Source: Pelagicoccus albus
GTDB lineage: Bacteria; Verrucomicrobiota; Verrucomicrobiia; Opitutales; Opitutaceae
DNA: 64,000 nucleotides
Reading direction: 5' to 3'
NCBI RefSeq assembly: GCF_014230145.1
Contig: NZ_JACHVC010000012.1
Location: forward strand, 191,001-255,000
Position numbers and translations under genes: made by a program. This document shows, one piece after another, positions 27,785 to 35,609 of the stretch. Position 1 is the first letter of the stretch; every line of letters begins with the position of its first letter. Under the pieces are notes generated by a model, which saw nothing but the letters and a program-made list of their open reading frames with translations, was not told where the DNA came from and made no database searches.

Positions 27785-28936
27785 CTAGAGCTTACCTTGC
27801 CCCTTCATCACTTCCTCGAAAACGCTCAAGAAAGTAGTCATCTCCTCTTCGGTACCGATGCTGACGCGGCACCAGTCAAACATCGGAGGGAAAGGACGTC
27901 CTACCAAAACGTTCTCAGCCTCCATAAGAGCTTGGAATTCCTTGATGGGAACTCCGGTTTTCATGAATACAAAGCTGCCATGCGGCGTGGCATACTCGAT
28001 GCCGAGTTCGTCAAGGCGATCAGTAACCATCTTACGAACGCTCTTGTAGCTGGAAACACTCATTTCGAAGAATGCAGGATCCTGCAACGAAGCAGTGGCA
28101 GCAACGCAACCAAGCTTGTTAGGCCCACCCATGTGGAAATCCGACAACTTCTTCTTGAACTCTGGCTTCATAACGCCGTAACCCACGCGGAGACCAGCCA
28201 TGCCATAAACCTTCGAGAAAGTACGAGCAAGAATCACGTCCTCACCTTCGCGAACGAGGGAGATCATGCTGTTCGCCTCGAGGCCGCCCTCGGAGAGCTC
28301 AAGGTAAGCCTCGTCAACAAACGCAACTACGCCATCGGGAAGATCGCGGATGAAAGCCTTCAACTCGTCAGGGTCGACGATCGTGCCGGTCGGGTTATTT
28401 GGATTACAGAGGTACACCATTACGGTGTTCTCGTCGATAGCCGCCTTGACCGCCTCGAGATCGTACTCAAGCTCGTCGTTGAGCGCTACAAGCTTAGTTT
28501 CGCCACCGAACTTCTCAAAGGTGCGAATGAGCTGAGTGTATCCAGGCTCTACAGACACGACATTCTTGCCAGGCGCCGCATAAGCCATCGCAGCCATTAC
28601 CAATACGGGTCCTGATCCCGCTGTAGGCATAATGTAGTCGCCAGGAACCATCTCACGCATGGCGATCGCATCGATCAACTCCATGGTTTCTTCGAACGCG
28701 TAGCGATTGATATCAGGCAACTCCTGCATGATAGCCATCATGGCCATCTGAGAGTAGCCGAAGGCATTCTCGTTTCCGTTAATCTTGACCGGACCTTGGC
28801 TGCCCTCATCTGTATCAACCTCATGCTGGCTGAACGCCACTTGTGGCGCGAGAGAGAGAGCCGCGGCTGCGAACAGGGAAGCGACGAGTCGGGAGGAGCG
28901 TTGCTCCATACCGCTGAGTAGTGGTTTAATAGACAT
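27785..28936 (-). CDS. Exported HisC-like PLP aminotransferase (paralogue 3)
   Basis: 383 residues. The N-terminal signal (about 16-36, LVASLFAAAALSLAPQVAFS) is Sec-like, without a twin arginine. The domain reads KINGNENAFGYSQ, PTAGSGPVLVMAAM, YLCNPNNPTGTIV, AFVDEAYLEL and ARTFSKVYGMAGLRVGYG (PLP lysine), ending with RPFPPMFDWCRVSIG. It is a near relative of the protein at 12898 and less close to that at 26471. It is divergent from the amine oxidase gene across 252 bases, and both starts carry the AAAAAGATGTCTA word. A role in extracytoplasmic transamination, or in making the amino acceptor/donor pair for the oxidase, is inference. Confidence 0.9.
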   Translation of the reverse strand: MSIKPLLSGMEQRSSRLVASLFAAAALSLAPQVAFSQHEVDTDEGSQGPVKINGNENAFGYSQMAMMAIMQELPDINRYAFEETMELIDAIAMREMVPGDYIMPTAGSGPVLVMAAMAYAAPGKNVVSVEPGYTQLIRTFEKFGGETKLVALNDELEYDLEAVKAAIDENTVMVYLCNPNNPTGTIVDPDELKAFIRDLPDGVVAFVDEAYLELSEGGLEANSMISLVREGEDVILARTFSKVYGMAGLRVGYGVMKPEFKKKLSDFHMGGPNKLGCVAATASLQDPAFFEMSVSSYKSVRKMVTDRLDELGIEYATPHGSFVFMKTGVPIKEFQALMEAENVLVGRPFPPMFDWCRVSIGTEEEMTTFLSVFEEVMKGQGKL

Positions 28937-28942
28937 CTTTTT
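28930..28942 (-). promoter_or_regulatory. Shared start-codon word AAAAAGATGTCTA (copy D)
   Basis: The minus strand reads ACACAAAAAGATGTCTATTAAA; the ATG is the start (28936) of aminotransferase paralogue 3. Upstream identity with copy C extends through ACACAAAAAG. Confidence 0.6.
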
Positions 28943-29182
28943 GTGTTTTCGGTTAGATCAAATTGAAATTTGCCTGAGCAGGCCCTGTGCCCAACCGGCC
29001 TATGTTTCAAAATTAAACCCAATTTCCTGCATCGGTAACGGGCCCCAATACAATAATGGCCCAGCTAACTAGCCTATGTTAGCGCAAGCGCCTATGAAAT
29101 AGCATGTATCTAAGATTTAGCGACGAGTAGGCACGACCTTTGCTAGTGGCCCACAAAGCACGCGAAGAGCGTTATTTTATAC

Positions 29183-29195
29183 AAAAAGATGTCTA
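29183..29195 (+). promoter_or_regulatory. Shared start-codon word AAAAAGATGTCTA (copy E)
   Basis: The plus strand reads TACAAAAAGATGTCTACAAA; the ATG is the start (29189) of the amine oxidase. It faces copy D across the 252-base divergent promoter region. Confidence 0.6.
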
Positions 29196-30766
29196 CAAAA
29201 GCGAAACTCACTCGCCGGAACTTCATTCGGCAAGTCGGGGCGTACGGTGGTTGTGCACTTACTACAATGACCGCGCTCGGACTCATGACTCAAGCAACAG
29301 GCCACGGGGCAGAGCTCGCTGGCCTGCCTCCCGTCGACGGCAAGTCGAATAAGCGGGTCCTCATTTTAGGGGCAGGCATAGCCGGGCTGACCGCGGCCTA
29401 CGAGCTGGGCAAACTCGGCTTCGATTGCGTCGTGCTTGAACCTCGCGACATCCCAGGCGGCCGCAGCATGACCATCCGCAAGGGCGACAAGATCACCGAA
29501 ACGACAGGCCACTCGCAAACCTGCAAATTCGACGAAGGGCAATACTACAATCCAGGTCCCTCACGCTTCCCACAGTGGCACGTCACCATGGACTATTGCC
29601 GCGAACTGGGCGTAGAGATCCAACCATTTGTAAATCTAAACGAAAACGCCTTCTATTACGGAGAGGGCGATATCGGCCCGATGGCTGGCAAACGTCACCG
29701 TATTCGCGAAGTGAAGACAGACCTTCGCGGCTACACAGCCGAACTCCTTGCCAAGGTCGCCGACGACGAGCTTCTCGACACCGAGTTGAGCGAGAGCGAC
29801 AAGGAAGCCCTAATCGACTTCCTCCATTACGAAGGCGGCCTGAGCGGATCGGCCAACGAATATAAGGGACATAACAGACGCGGATACAAGGTCTGGCCAG
29901 GTGGCGGCCTGCAAGAAGGCGAGCTCGATGATCCTTACCAATTCTCGGAACTTCTGCAGTCTGGATTCGGCAACCTCTTCCACAGAGCAAACGAGTACCA
30001 GTACCAGTCACAGATGTTCACTCCAAAGGGCGGCATGGACAAAATCCCCATGGCCCTAGCCGAAAAGGTCAAAGACAAGATCGTATACGGAGCCCAGGTG
30101 AAAGAAATCCGCCGCACCAATCCGGGTGCCCGCGTGGTCTACACAGTCGACGGAGCTGACCAAGAGATCACTGGAGATTACTGCATCTGCACTATTCCAC
30201 CGACGATTCTCCGTCGCCTGCAAACAGACTTTTCTCCGATGCTCAAAAATACACTGAACATCGTGCCCTTCCAAAACTCGGGTAAGATCGGCATGCAGTT
30301 CAAGCGTCGTTTCTGGGAAGAGGACGACCGCATATTCGGCGGACTATCCTGGACAAATCTTCCGATCGGAGAGGTGTGGTATCCATCTTCTGGATTCTTG
30401 GATAAAAAGGGCGTCATGGGCGGTTACTACGTTTTCGGCCCCATGTCAGACCAGCTCGGCCGTATGTCCCCAGAGGAGCGCACCGAATTCGCCCTCAGCA
30501 ACGGAGAGAAAATCCATCCTCAGTATCGCGATGAGTTCGAAAACGCATTTTCGGTAAACTGGGCCACAATCCCGCACATTGAAGGCTGCCTCGCCCACTT
30601 CCCACAGGCGATGCTCAAAACCTTCTATCCTCTGCTAATCAAGCCTGAGGGTGAATTGTATCTGGCCGCGAGTTGGGCAAGCCACCTCGGTGGATGGCAA
30701 GCCGGAGCATTCGAAGCAGCTCGAATCGCCGTCAAAAACATCCACGAGCGCACCATGGCATCATGA
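29189..30766 (+). CDS. Tat-exported flavin amine / L-amino-acid oxidase
   Basis: 525 residues of the flavin-containing amine oxidoreductase family, which oxidises amines or L-amino acids to imines. A twin-arginine signal (TRRNFIRQVG, 8-17) and hydrophobic core to about 37 come first. The FAD Rossmann motif is VLILGAGIAGLTAAYELG (57-74), and GGRSMTIRKG follows the first FAD strand. The C-terminal FAD segment reads LYLAASWASHLGGWQAGAFE. The stop overlaps the cytochrome c start in an ATGA arrangement, so the electrons probably go to that cytochrome and not to O2 (inference), making it functionally a dehydrogenase. An ammonium channel and RidA follow, as expected for an imine-forming enzyme. The substrate cannot be decided from sequence. 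Confidence 0.9.
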   Translation: MSTKAKLTRRNFIRQVGAYGGCALTTMTALGLMTQATGHGAELAGLPPVDGKSNKRVLILGAGIAGLTAAYELGKLGFDCVVLEPRDIPGGRSMTIRKGDKITETTGHSQTCKFDEGQYYNPGPSRFPQWHVTMDYCRELGVEIQPFVNLNENAFYYGEGDIGPMAGKRHRIREVKTDLRGYTAELLAKVADDELLDTELSESDKEALIDFLHYEGGLSGSANEYKGHNRRGYKVWPGGGLQEGELDDPYQFSELLQSGFGNLFHRANEYQYQSQMFTPKGGMDKIPMALAEKVKDKIVYGAQVKEIRRTNPGARVVYTVDGADQEITGDYCICTIPPTILRRLQTDFSPMLKNTLNIVPFQNSGKIGMQFKRRFWEEDDRIFGGLSWTNLPIGEVWYPSSGFLDKKGVMGGYYVFGPMSDQLGRMSPEERTEFALSNGEKIHPQYRDEFENAFSVNWATIPHIEGCLAHFPQAMLKTFYPLLIKPEGELYLAASWASHLGGWQAGAFEAARIAVKNIHERTMAS

Positions 30767-31272
30767 GGACAAACCTCAACACCGCAGCCACCAAGTTCGG
30801 ATTTAGCGTAGCAGGATTCGGGCTCTGCTGCATTGCTGCCTACGTCGCGGGCAATTCGGGAAAGGCTCCGGAGCAAAGTACATTCGTTTCCTCCAATTCG
30901 AGTATCGCCGCTCCTACTGAACCAGACTCGACCTCGCCTTCTATAGAGGAGCCAGCCGCCCCCGAGGAACTACCCGCAGAGATCGTGCCCGCTTTGGATC
31001 CGGCATCCGTCGCCAAGGGCAAGGCGAACTACGATATGTTCTGCTTGGGCTGCCACGGTCCGGAGGGGAATCAGATAGATTCCCCCAGCAACCTGTTTGA
31101 CTCCAAATGGTATAGCGGCGACGGCCGCGAAGGCGTAGGGAAATCGATCCGCGTAGGCATCATGGATAAAGGGATGCCCGGCTGGGAAGCAATGATTCCA
31201 GAAGAAGATATCACTGCACTGCTAGATTATTTATTCAGTTTCCAAAATCCAGAGACACAAACCGATGCATAG
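30763..31272 (+). CDS. Membrane-anchored c-type cytochrome
   Basis: 169 residues. The N-terminal anchor spans about 12-30 (FGFSVAGFGLCCIAAYVAG), and a flexible Pro/Ser/Glu-rich linker covers about 33-78. The class I cytochrome c domain has one haem site, CLGCH (94-98), and a likely axial Met in KGMPGW. The start ATG at 30763 overlaps the amine oxidase stop by four bases, implying translational coupling; the in-frame upstream extension merely runs inside the oxidase gene. The 3' end overlaps the ammonium-transporter start by eight bases. Likely role: it accepts electrons from the exported amine oxidase and passes them to the respiratory chain. Confidence 0.9.
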   Translation: MRTNLNTAATKFGFSVAGFGLCCIAAYVAGNSGKAPEQSTFVSSNSSIAAPTEPDSTSPSIEEPAAPEELPAEIVPALDPASVAKGKANYDMFCLGCHGPEGNQIDSPSNLFDSKWYSGDGREGVGKSIRVGIMDKGMPGWEAMIPEEDITALLDYLFSFQNPETQTDA

Positions 31273-32620
31273 CGTATTCAACCTTTCTCGACTCACTAAA
31301 ATTCTCCTTCTGCTTTTCGCTGTTGGATTCGCTCTCTCGCAAGGCGGCGAACTTTTCGCTCAACATCGCGTAACCGAGGGCACCTACGACGAATACATAG
31401 ACACGATCACCGCAGAGGAATCGTTCTTCACCATAAGCAACGTCTGGCTTATCGTATGCGCCGCCATGGTTTTCATGATGCACCTCGGCTTCGCCACCTT
31501 GGAGTCCGGCCTCACTCGAGCCAAGAACACGATCAACATCATATTCAAGAACTTGTTCGTTATCAGTTCGGGTTTGCTTCTGTATGCTCTAGTCGGCTTT
31601 CGCACCATGTATCCAGGTACTGAATTCAATGGCATCATGTCTTTCGGCTTCTGGATAGACGTAAACCCAGCGGACTACTTAGACATCATGAGCGCCAAGT
31701 ACGCGAACTATACTTGGTGGACTGACTTTATCTTCCAAGCGATGTTCGCGGCTACCGCCGCCACGATCGTATCGGGCGCTGTGGCAGAGCGCGTAAAACT
31801 GAGCAGTTTCATGGTATTCACCATTGTGATCGTAGGTTTCGCTTATCCTGTGGCAGGCTCTTGGGAGTGGGGTTCTGGCTGGCTAGACCGCAACGGTTTT
31901 CACGACTTCGCTGGCTCTTCGATCGTCCACGCCTTCGGAGGCTACGCCGCTCTCGCTTGTATCCTTATTTTGGGGCCAAGAAGAGGCAAGTATGGCACGC
32001 CTGGCCCCAGTAAACCCATCGTGGGACACAGCATGCCCTTGGCTGCGGTTGGTGTTTTCCTCCTTTGGTTCGGTTGGTTTGGCTTCAATGGCGGCTCCGT
32101 TCTTAGCGCCCACCCCGAGCAAATCGGTCTTGTTGTTACCAACACAGCGCTCGCAGGCGCAGCTGGCTGCCTCGCTTGTATGGTCGCCACTCAAATCATC
32201 CTGAAAAAGCCAGATGTCTCTATGGCTCTTAATGGGGTACTAGCGGGGCTGGTAGGCATTACTGCCGGGGCCGACTCCATGATGCCAGCTTCTGCAATCG
32301 TAGTGGGAGCTATCTCAGGTGTGCTGGTTGTGTTCGCGATCCTCTTTTTCGAAAAGATCAAAATCGACGACCCTGTCGGGGCCACTTCAGTACACGGAGT
32401 TTGCGGAACGTGGGGAACCTTGGCGGTTGGCTTCTTTGGTGAAGCTCCCGTCCTCTGGCAGCTAATCGGTTGCCTCTCCTATGCCTTATTCGCGTTCGTA
32501 TTCTCTTTTGTCGTCTTCTACCTAATCAAATTAGTCATGGGAGTTAGAGTAAGCGCCGAAGAAGAAGATGTCGGATTGGACATCTCGGAGCACGGACAAG
32601 AAGCCTACTCAATCGACTAG
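31265..32620 (+). CDS. amt: Ammonium transporter (Amt/MEP/Rh family)
   Basis: 451 residues with a cleavable-type N-terminal signal (about 10-32, ILLLLFAVGFALSQGGELFA) and eleven transmembrane segments. The two pore histidines are in DFAGSSIVHAFGGYAAL and GATSVHGVCGTWG, and VFMMHLGFATLESGLTRAKN marks helix 1. No glnK gene is adjacent, unlike biosynthetic amtB loci. Instead the gene overlaps the cytochrome c gene and precedes a RidA gene. That context fits recapture of ammonium released outside the cytoplasm by amino-group oxidation. Confidence 0.95.
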   Translation: MHSVFNLSRLTKILLLLFAVGFALSQGGELFAQHRVTEGTYDEYIDTITAEESFFTISNVWLIVCAAMVFMMHLGFATLESGLTRAKNTINIIFKNLFVISSGLLLYALVGFRTMYPGTEFNGIMSFGFWIDVNPADYLDIMSAKYANYTWWTDFIFQAMFAATAATIVSGAVAERVKLSSFMVFTIVIVGFAYPVAGSWEWGSGWLDRNGFHDFAGSSIVHAFGGYAALACILILGPRRGKYGTPGPSKPIVGHSMPLAAVGVFLLWFGWFGFNGGSVLSAHPEQIGLVVTNTALAGAAGCLACMVATQIILKKPDVSMALNGVLAGLVGITAGADSMMPASAIVVGAISGVLVVFAILFFEKIKIDDPVGATSVHGVCGTWGTLAVGFFGEAPVLWQLIGCLSYALFAFVFSFVVFYLIKLVMGVRVSAEEEDVGLDISEHGQEAYSID

Positions 32621-32651
32621 TTGATTTTTCGATTCTCAATAAGTATTCACA

Positions 32652-34088
32652 ATGGGACTACTTCCACAACACAGACTGGGCTACGTAGCGGGCATTTTCG
32701 CTCTCGCTGCCACAGCCTACGTCGGTCTTCGCTACATCGGAGCGCATTCCAATAACCGCATCACGGTGCACGAACAGCCTGAGCTACCATACGCTGATGC
32801 GGTGGAAGTCCAGCCTGGCTCGGAGTACTTCTACACTTGGGGTGTCACTGCCAGCCCTCGTATGAAGGAAATCGCCCGTAATAGCGTGGAGAATCGTTAT
32901 GGTGATACTTATGAGCAGACATTCAGCGTTTTGACCCAACTTACTGCCGATCTGGCAGAAGTGGGTCTCACGCTTAGAGACGTGGTCAACGTGCGAGCTT
33001 ACATCGTGGCGGATCCCGAGCCCGACTTCGACGGCTGGAACCGAGCGTTCGAGCAGTTTTTCGGAACAGTGACGAATCCACACAAGCCCGCGCGTACCAC
33101 CGTCGGCATCTCAAGACTCTTTCATTCTGACTATCGAGTGGAGGTAGAGTTCATCGCGGTTTTCCCTGACGGGAGAGGTCCCCACGTGGTGGGGTCTCGC
33201 CAACATGAACGCTACACCCGCCTGAGCAGGACCGAGACAAGCGACCGTTGGAAATCCTACGGTCGCCCTGTCTGGCCCATGAGTACCGGCAAGGCAACCA
33301 TGGCCAATACCGGAACCTTCTTCTCCTCTTCCGTCCGGCCAGAATCCATGATTCCAAATCCTCCTCCTGGGTTCTTCATGTACGGGACAATAGCCCAACA
33401 ATCGGCTTCCCTCTTCAAACAGATGGGGCAGCAACTGAAAGCGGCTGGCTTGAGCTACTCGGACGTTTTCTTTATCCGCGCCTGCGTTTACCCAGGCAAA
33501 GATTCTATTTCCAAGAGCTTCGCCACGTTCAACAAAGAGTACAACAAGTACTTCAACAACGCGAGAAACCCAAACCGTCCGACTCGTACAGTGATGTCGA
33601 CACCTGGGTTCAACTACCGCAAGCAAAGCATTTCAATCGAGTACTACGCTGCGTATCCATCGGATAGCGACAAGGAATTCCCAACCGCTAAAGTATCAAG
33701 TGGAACGACCAGCAAAGTAGTGGATTCGAAACCTATCGGCGCAGCAGGAGTGTCCGTAGCTCCAGACGCGAAAATGGTTTTCTTAGCCGGCAGCATTTCT
33801 TCGGTAGAGGGAGACATTAAGACCCAGGCTGCATCTGCCCTTGAGGCACTCAAGGCGAGAGTCGAATCAGCCGGAGGGAGCTTCGCTGACCTGGTCCATG
33901 TGCGTGCCTACATCGCTGAAGGAGATCAAAAAACTCTCGACCAGCGTATAGCAGCTTGGGAAGCGCTGTTTGCCGAAACCTTTGGCACGGAAAATCCTCC
34001 GGCCCTCACGACTTTACCAGTCGTGTCGATTGTGGGAGGGGGTCCGATCGAGATCGAAGCCGCGGCCGCAATCAGAATTCAGGAATAA
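32652..34088 (+). CDS. Membrane-anchored protein with three tandem RidA domains
   Basis: RidA/YjgF proteins hydrolyse reactive enamines and imines to keto acids and ammonia. They normally form homotrimers of about 130 residues, with active sites at the interfaces. This 478-residue chain has a membrane anchor (about 9-31, LGYVAGIFALAATAYVGLRY) and three RidA-type units: about 45-172 (ending KPARTTVGIS...VEVEFIAVF), 195-336 (RPTRTVMST...ISIEYYAAY) and 355-478 (PPALTTLPV...IEIEAAAAI). The substrate-binding arginine is present in unit 1 (Arg148) and unit 2 (Arg312) but is Leu452 in unit 3. The chain may thus be a covalent pseudo-trimer with one disabled site. Facing the periplasm, it would process imines made by the amine oxidase. 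Confidence 0.87.
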   Translation: MGLLPQHRLGYVAGIFALAATAYVGLRYIGAHSNNRITVHEQPELPYADAVEVQPGSEYFYTWGVTASPRMKEIARNSVENRYGDTYEQTFSVLTQLTADLAEVGLTLRDVVNVRAYIVADPEPDFDGWNRAFEQFFGTVTNPHKPARTTVGISRLFHSDYRVEVEFIAVFPDGRGPHVVGSRQHERYTRLSRTETSDRWKSYGRPVWPMSTGKATMANTGTFFSSSVRPESMIPNPPPGFFMYGTIAQQSASLFKQMGQQLKAAGLSYSDVFFIRACVYPGKDSISKSFATFNKEYNKYFNNARNPNRPTRTVMSTPGFNYRKQSISIEYYAAYPSDSDKEFPTAKVSSGTTSKVVDSKPIGAAGVSVAPDAKMVFLAGSISSVEGDIKTQAASALEALKARVESAGGSFADLVHVRAYIAEGDQKTLDQRIAAWEALFAETFGTENPPALTTLPVVSIVGGGPIEIEAAAAIRIQE

Positions 34089-34138
34089 ATACCGGGTTAG
34101 GATCATGCCTCCTCCGAGTAGGATCAAACTATAGACGA

Positions 34139-35551
34139 ATGCGAAAGTCGCTCCTCAGCATGGCCATGATAGGTGGTCGTCCTTGTATCGGAGACGAGCG
34201 ATTCGACGTTATCGATCCCTCTTCTGGAAGCGCTTTCGCTTCAGCTCCCCTCTGTGGTGCGGATCACTTGGAATCTGCAGTCCTAGCTGCCGAGAAGGCT
34301 CAGCCGGCGTGGGCTAAAGCAGAGAGAGCCCGTCGAACGGCCTTGCTCACTTGTGCCAATACGATCCTGCGAAACCGGGCGGAACTAGCCCGGCTGATCA
34401 CCAAGGAGCAAGGCAAGCCGCTACCTGAGGCTAAAAACGAAGTCGCTTACGCAGCGGATGTATTCAAAACCTACGCCGAGATGGAGATTCCCAGCAAGGA
34501 TCTCTCAGAGGGCAACGCGCCTCGCACCCTGCTTCTCAATAGGCCTTACGGCATCGTGGGTCTGATAACACCTTGGAACTTCCCCATCGCGACCATCGCA
34601 GTCAAACTCGCCCCTGCCTTGCTGGCGGGAAATGCGGTGATTCTTAAGCCCTCACCCCTTGCTCCCTTATCGCCTCTTCATCTCGGGAAGATCCTTAATC
34701 GCGATCTACCTTCCGGCATCTTCAACTGCCTCTCAGGTTTTAAGGACCTTGGAGAATGGATCGCGAGACATCCTAAGATCAGAAAACTTTCAGTGACAGC
34801 CTCGATCCCGACTGGGAGAGCAGTACTCTCTGAAGCAGCTTCGGAGATTAAGTCAGTCACCTTAGAGCTTGGTGGGAACGATCCAGCTATCGTTCTGCCG
34901 GATTCCCAGCCTCATAACATTGCAAGTGAGATCCTAGAATCTGCCTGGAGAAATGCCGGCCAAGTCTGCAGCGCGATTAAAAGGATCTACGTTCACGAAT
35001 CGCGCTACGAGGAACTGACCGAAGTGTTGTCAGCCGAGATGGCAAACTACGTTGTCGGAAACGGTTTCGTCGAAGGCGTTCGTATCGGCCCTTTAACGAC
35101 AAAACAATCCGTCGAGCGAGTCGAGGAAATGATCTCCAGTGCCTACAAGTCTGGGGCAGCCATTCTAAGTTATCCACGGACCAACGAGGACTCCGGATTC
35201 TTTACCACCCCTGCGATCGTAAAAGATATCGATTCCTCTCATCCTCTCGTCTCTGACGAGCAATTCGCTCCCATCCTCCCCATCGTTCCCTACAAGACGA
35301 TAGAGCAAGCGATCGCTTGGGCCAACGATTCAAATTACGGCTTATCGGCCTCGGTTTGGACAACGAATCCAAGAATGGGCTACGATGTGGCGTCACAACT
35401 CGAGTGCGGGCGCGTAGGAGTAAATGGCCACAAAAGAGCAACCACTCATGCCCCTTTCGGAGGTTTCAAACACTCCGGTATCGGGCGGGAGTTGGGAACT
35501 TGGGGCTTAGCTGAGATGCTCGAACACCAAGTGGTCAATATCTTCGACTAG
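34139..35551 (+). CDS. NAD(P)-dependent aldehyde dehydrogenase (SSADH-like)
   Basis: 470 residues, the usual length. PWNFPIATIAVKLAPALLAG and the NAD fold are followed by LELGGND (Glu243, general base) and NAGQVCSAIKRIYV (Cys277, nucleophile). The C-terminal VNGHKRATTHAPFGGFKHSG resembles succinate-semialdehyde dehydrogenases. It would oxidise the aldehyde made by amine oxidation (for example a semialdehyde) to an acid. There is no signal peptide, so this step is cytoplasmic and the aldehyde must enter the cell. The TGS segment that usually precedes the glycine-rich loop reads TASIPTGRA. I use the ATG at 34139 because upstream codons lie within the RidA gene; an ATG at 34160 is possible. Confidence 0.88.
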   Translation: MRKSLLSMAMIGGRPCIGDERFDVIDPSSGSAFASAPLCGADHLESAVLAAEKAQPAWAKAERARRTALLTCANTILRNRAELARLITKEQGKPLPEAKNEVAYAADVFKTYAEMEIPSKDLSEGNAPRTLLLNRPYGIVGLITPWNFPIATIAVKLAPALLAGNAVILKPSPLAPLSPLHLGKILNRDLPSGIFNCLSGFKDLGEWIARHPKIRKLSVTASIPTGRAVLSEAASEIKSVTLELGGNDPAIVLPDSQPHNIASEILESAWRNAGQVCSAIKRIYVHESRYEELTEVLSAEMANYVVGNGFVEGVRIGPLTTKQSVERVEEMISSAYKSGAAILSYPRTNEDSGFFTTPAIVKDIDSSHPLVSDEQFAPILPIVPYKTIEQAIAWANDSNYGLSASVWTTNPRMGYDVASQLECGRVGVNGHKRATTHAPFGGFKHSGIGRELGTWGLAEMLEHQVVNIFD

Positions 35552-35596
35552 CCTGCTCAAGCCGAATTCCCAAAATCGAAAACCTAAACCAAGCTC

Positions 35597-35609
35597 AAAA
35601 AGATGTCTA
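35597..35609 (+). promoter_or_regulatory. Shared start-codon word AAAAAGATGTCTA (copy F)
   Basis: The plus strand reads CTCAAAAAGATGTCTAAGTC; the ATG is the start (35603) of the gamma-glutamyltranspeptidase. It lies 51 bases after the aldehyde dehydrogenase, so this copy is inside a probable operon and not next to an obvious promoter. Confidence 0.6.

Noticed and set aside
27797-28615. 272-codon open frame on the plus strand
   Set aside because: It lies fully antisense to a complete aminotransferase gene with clear PLP motifs and has no family features of its own.
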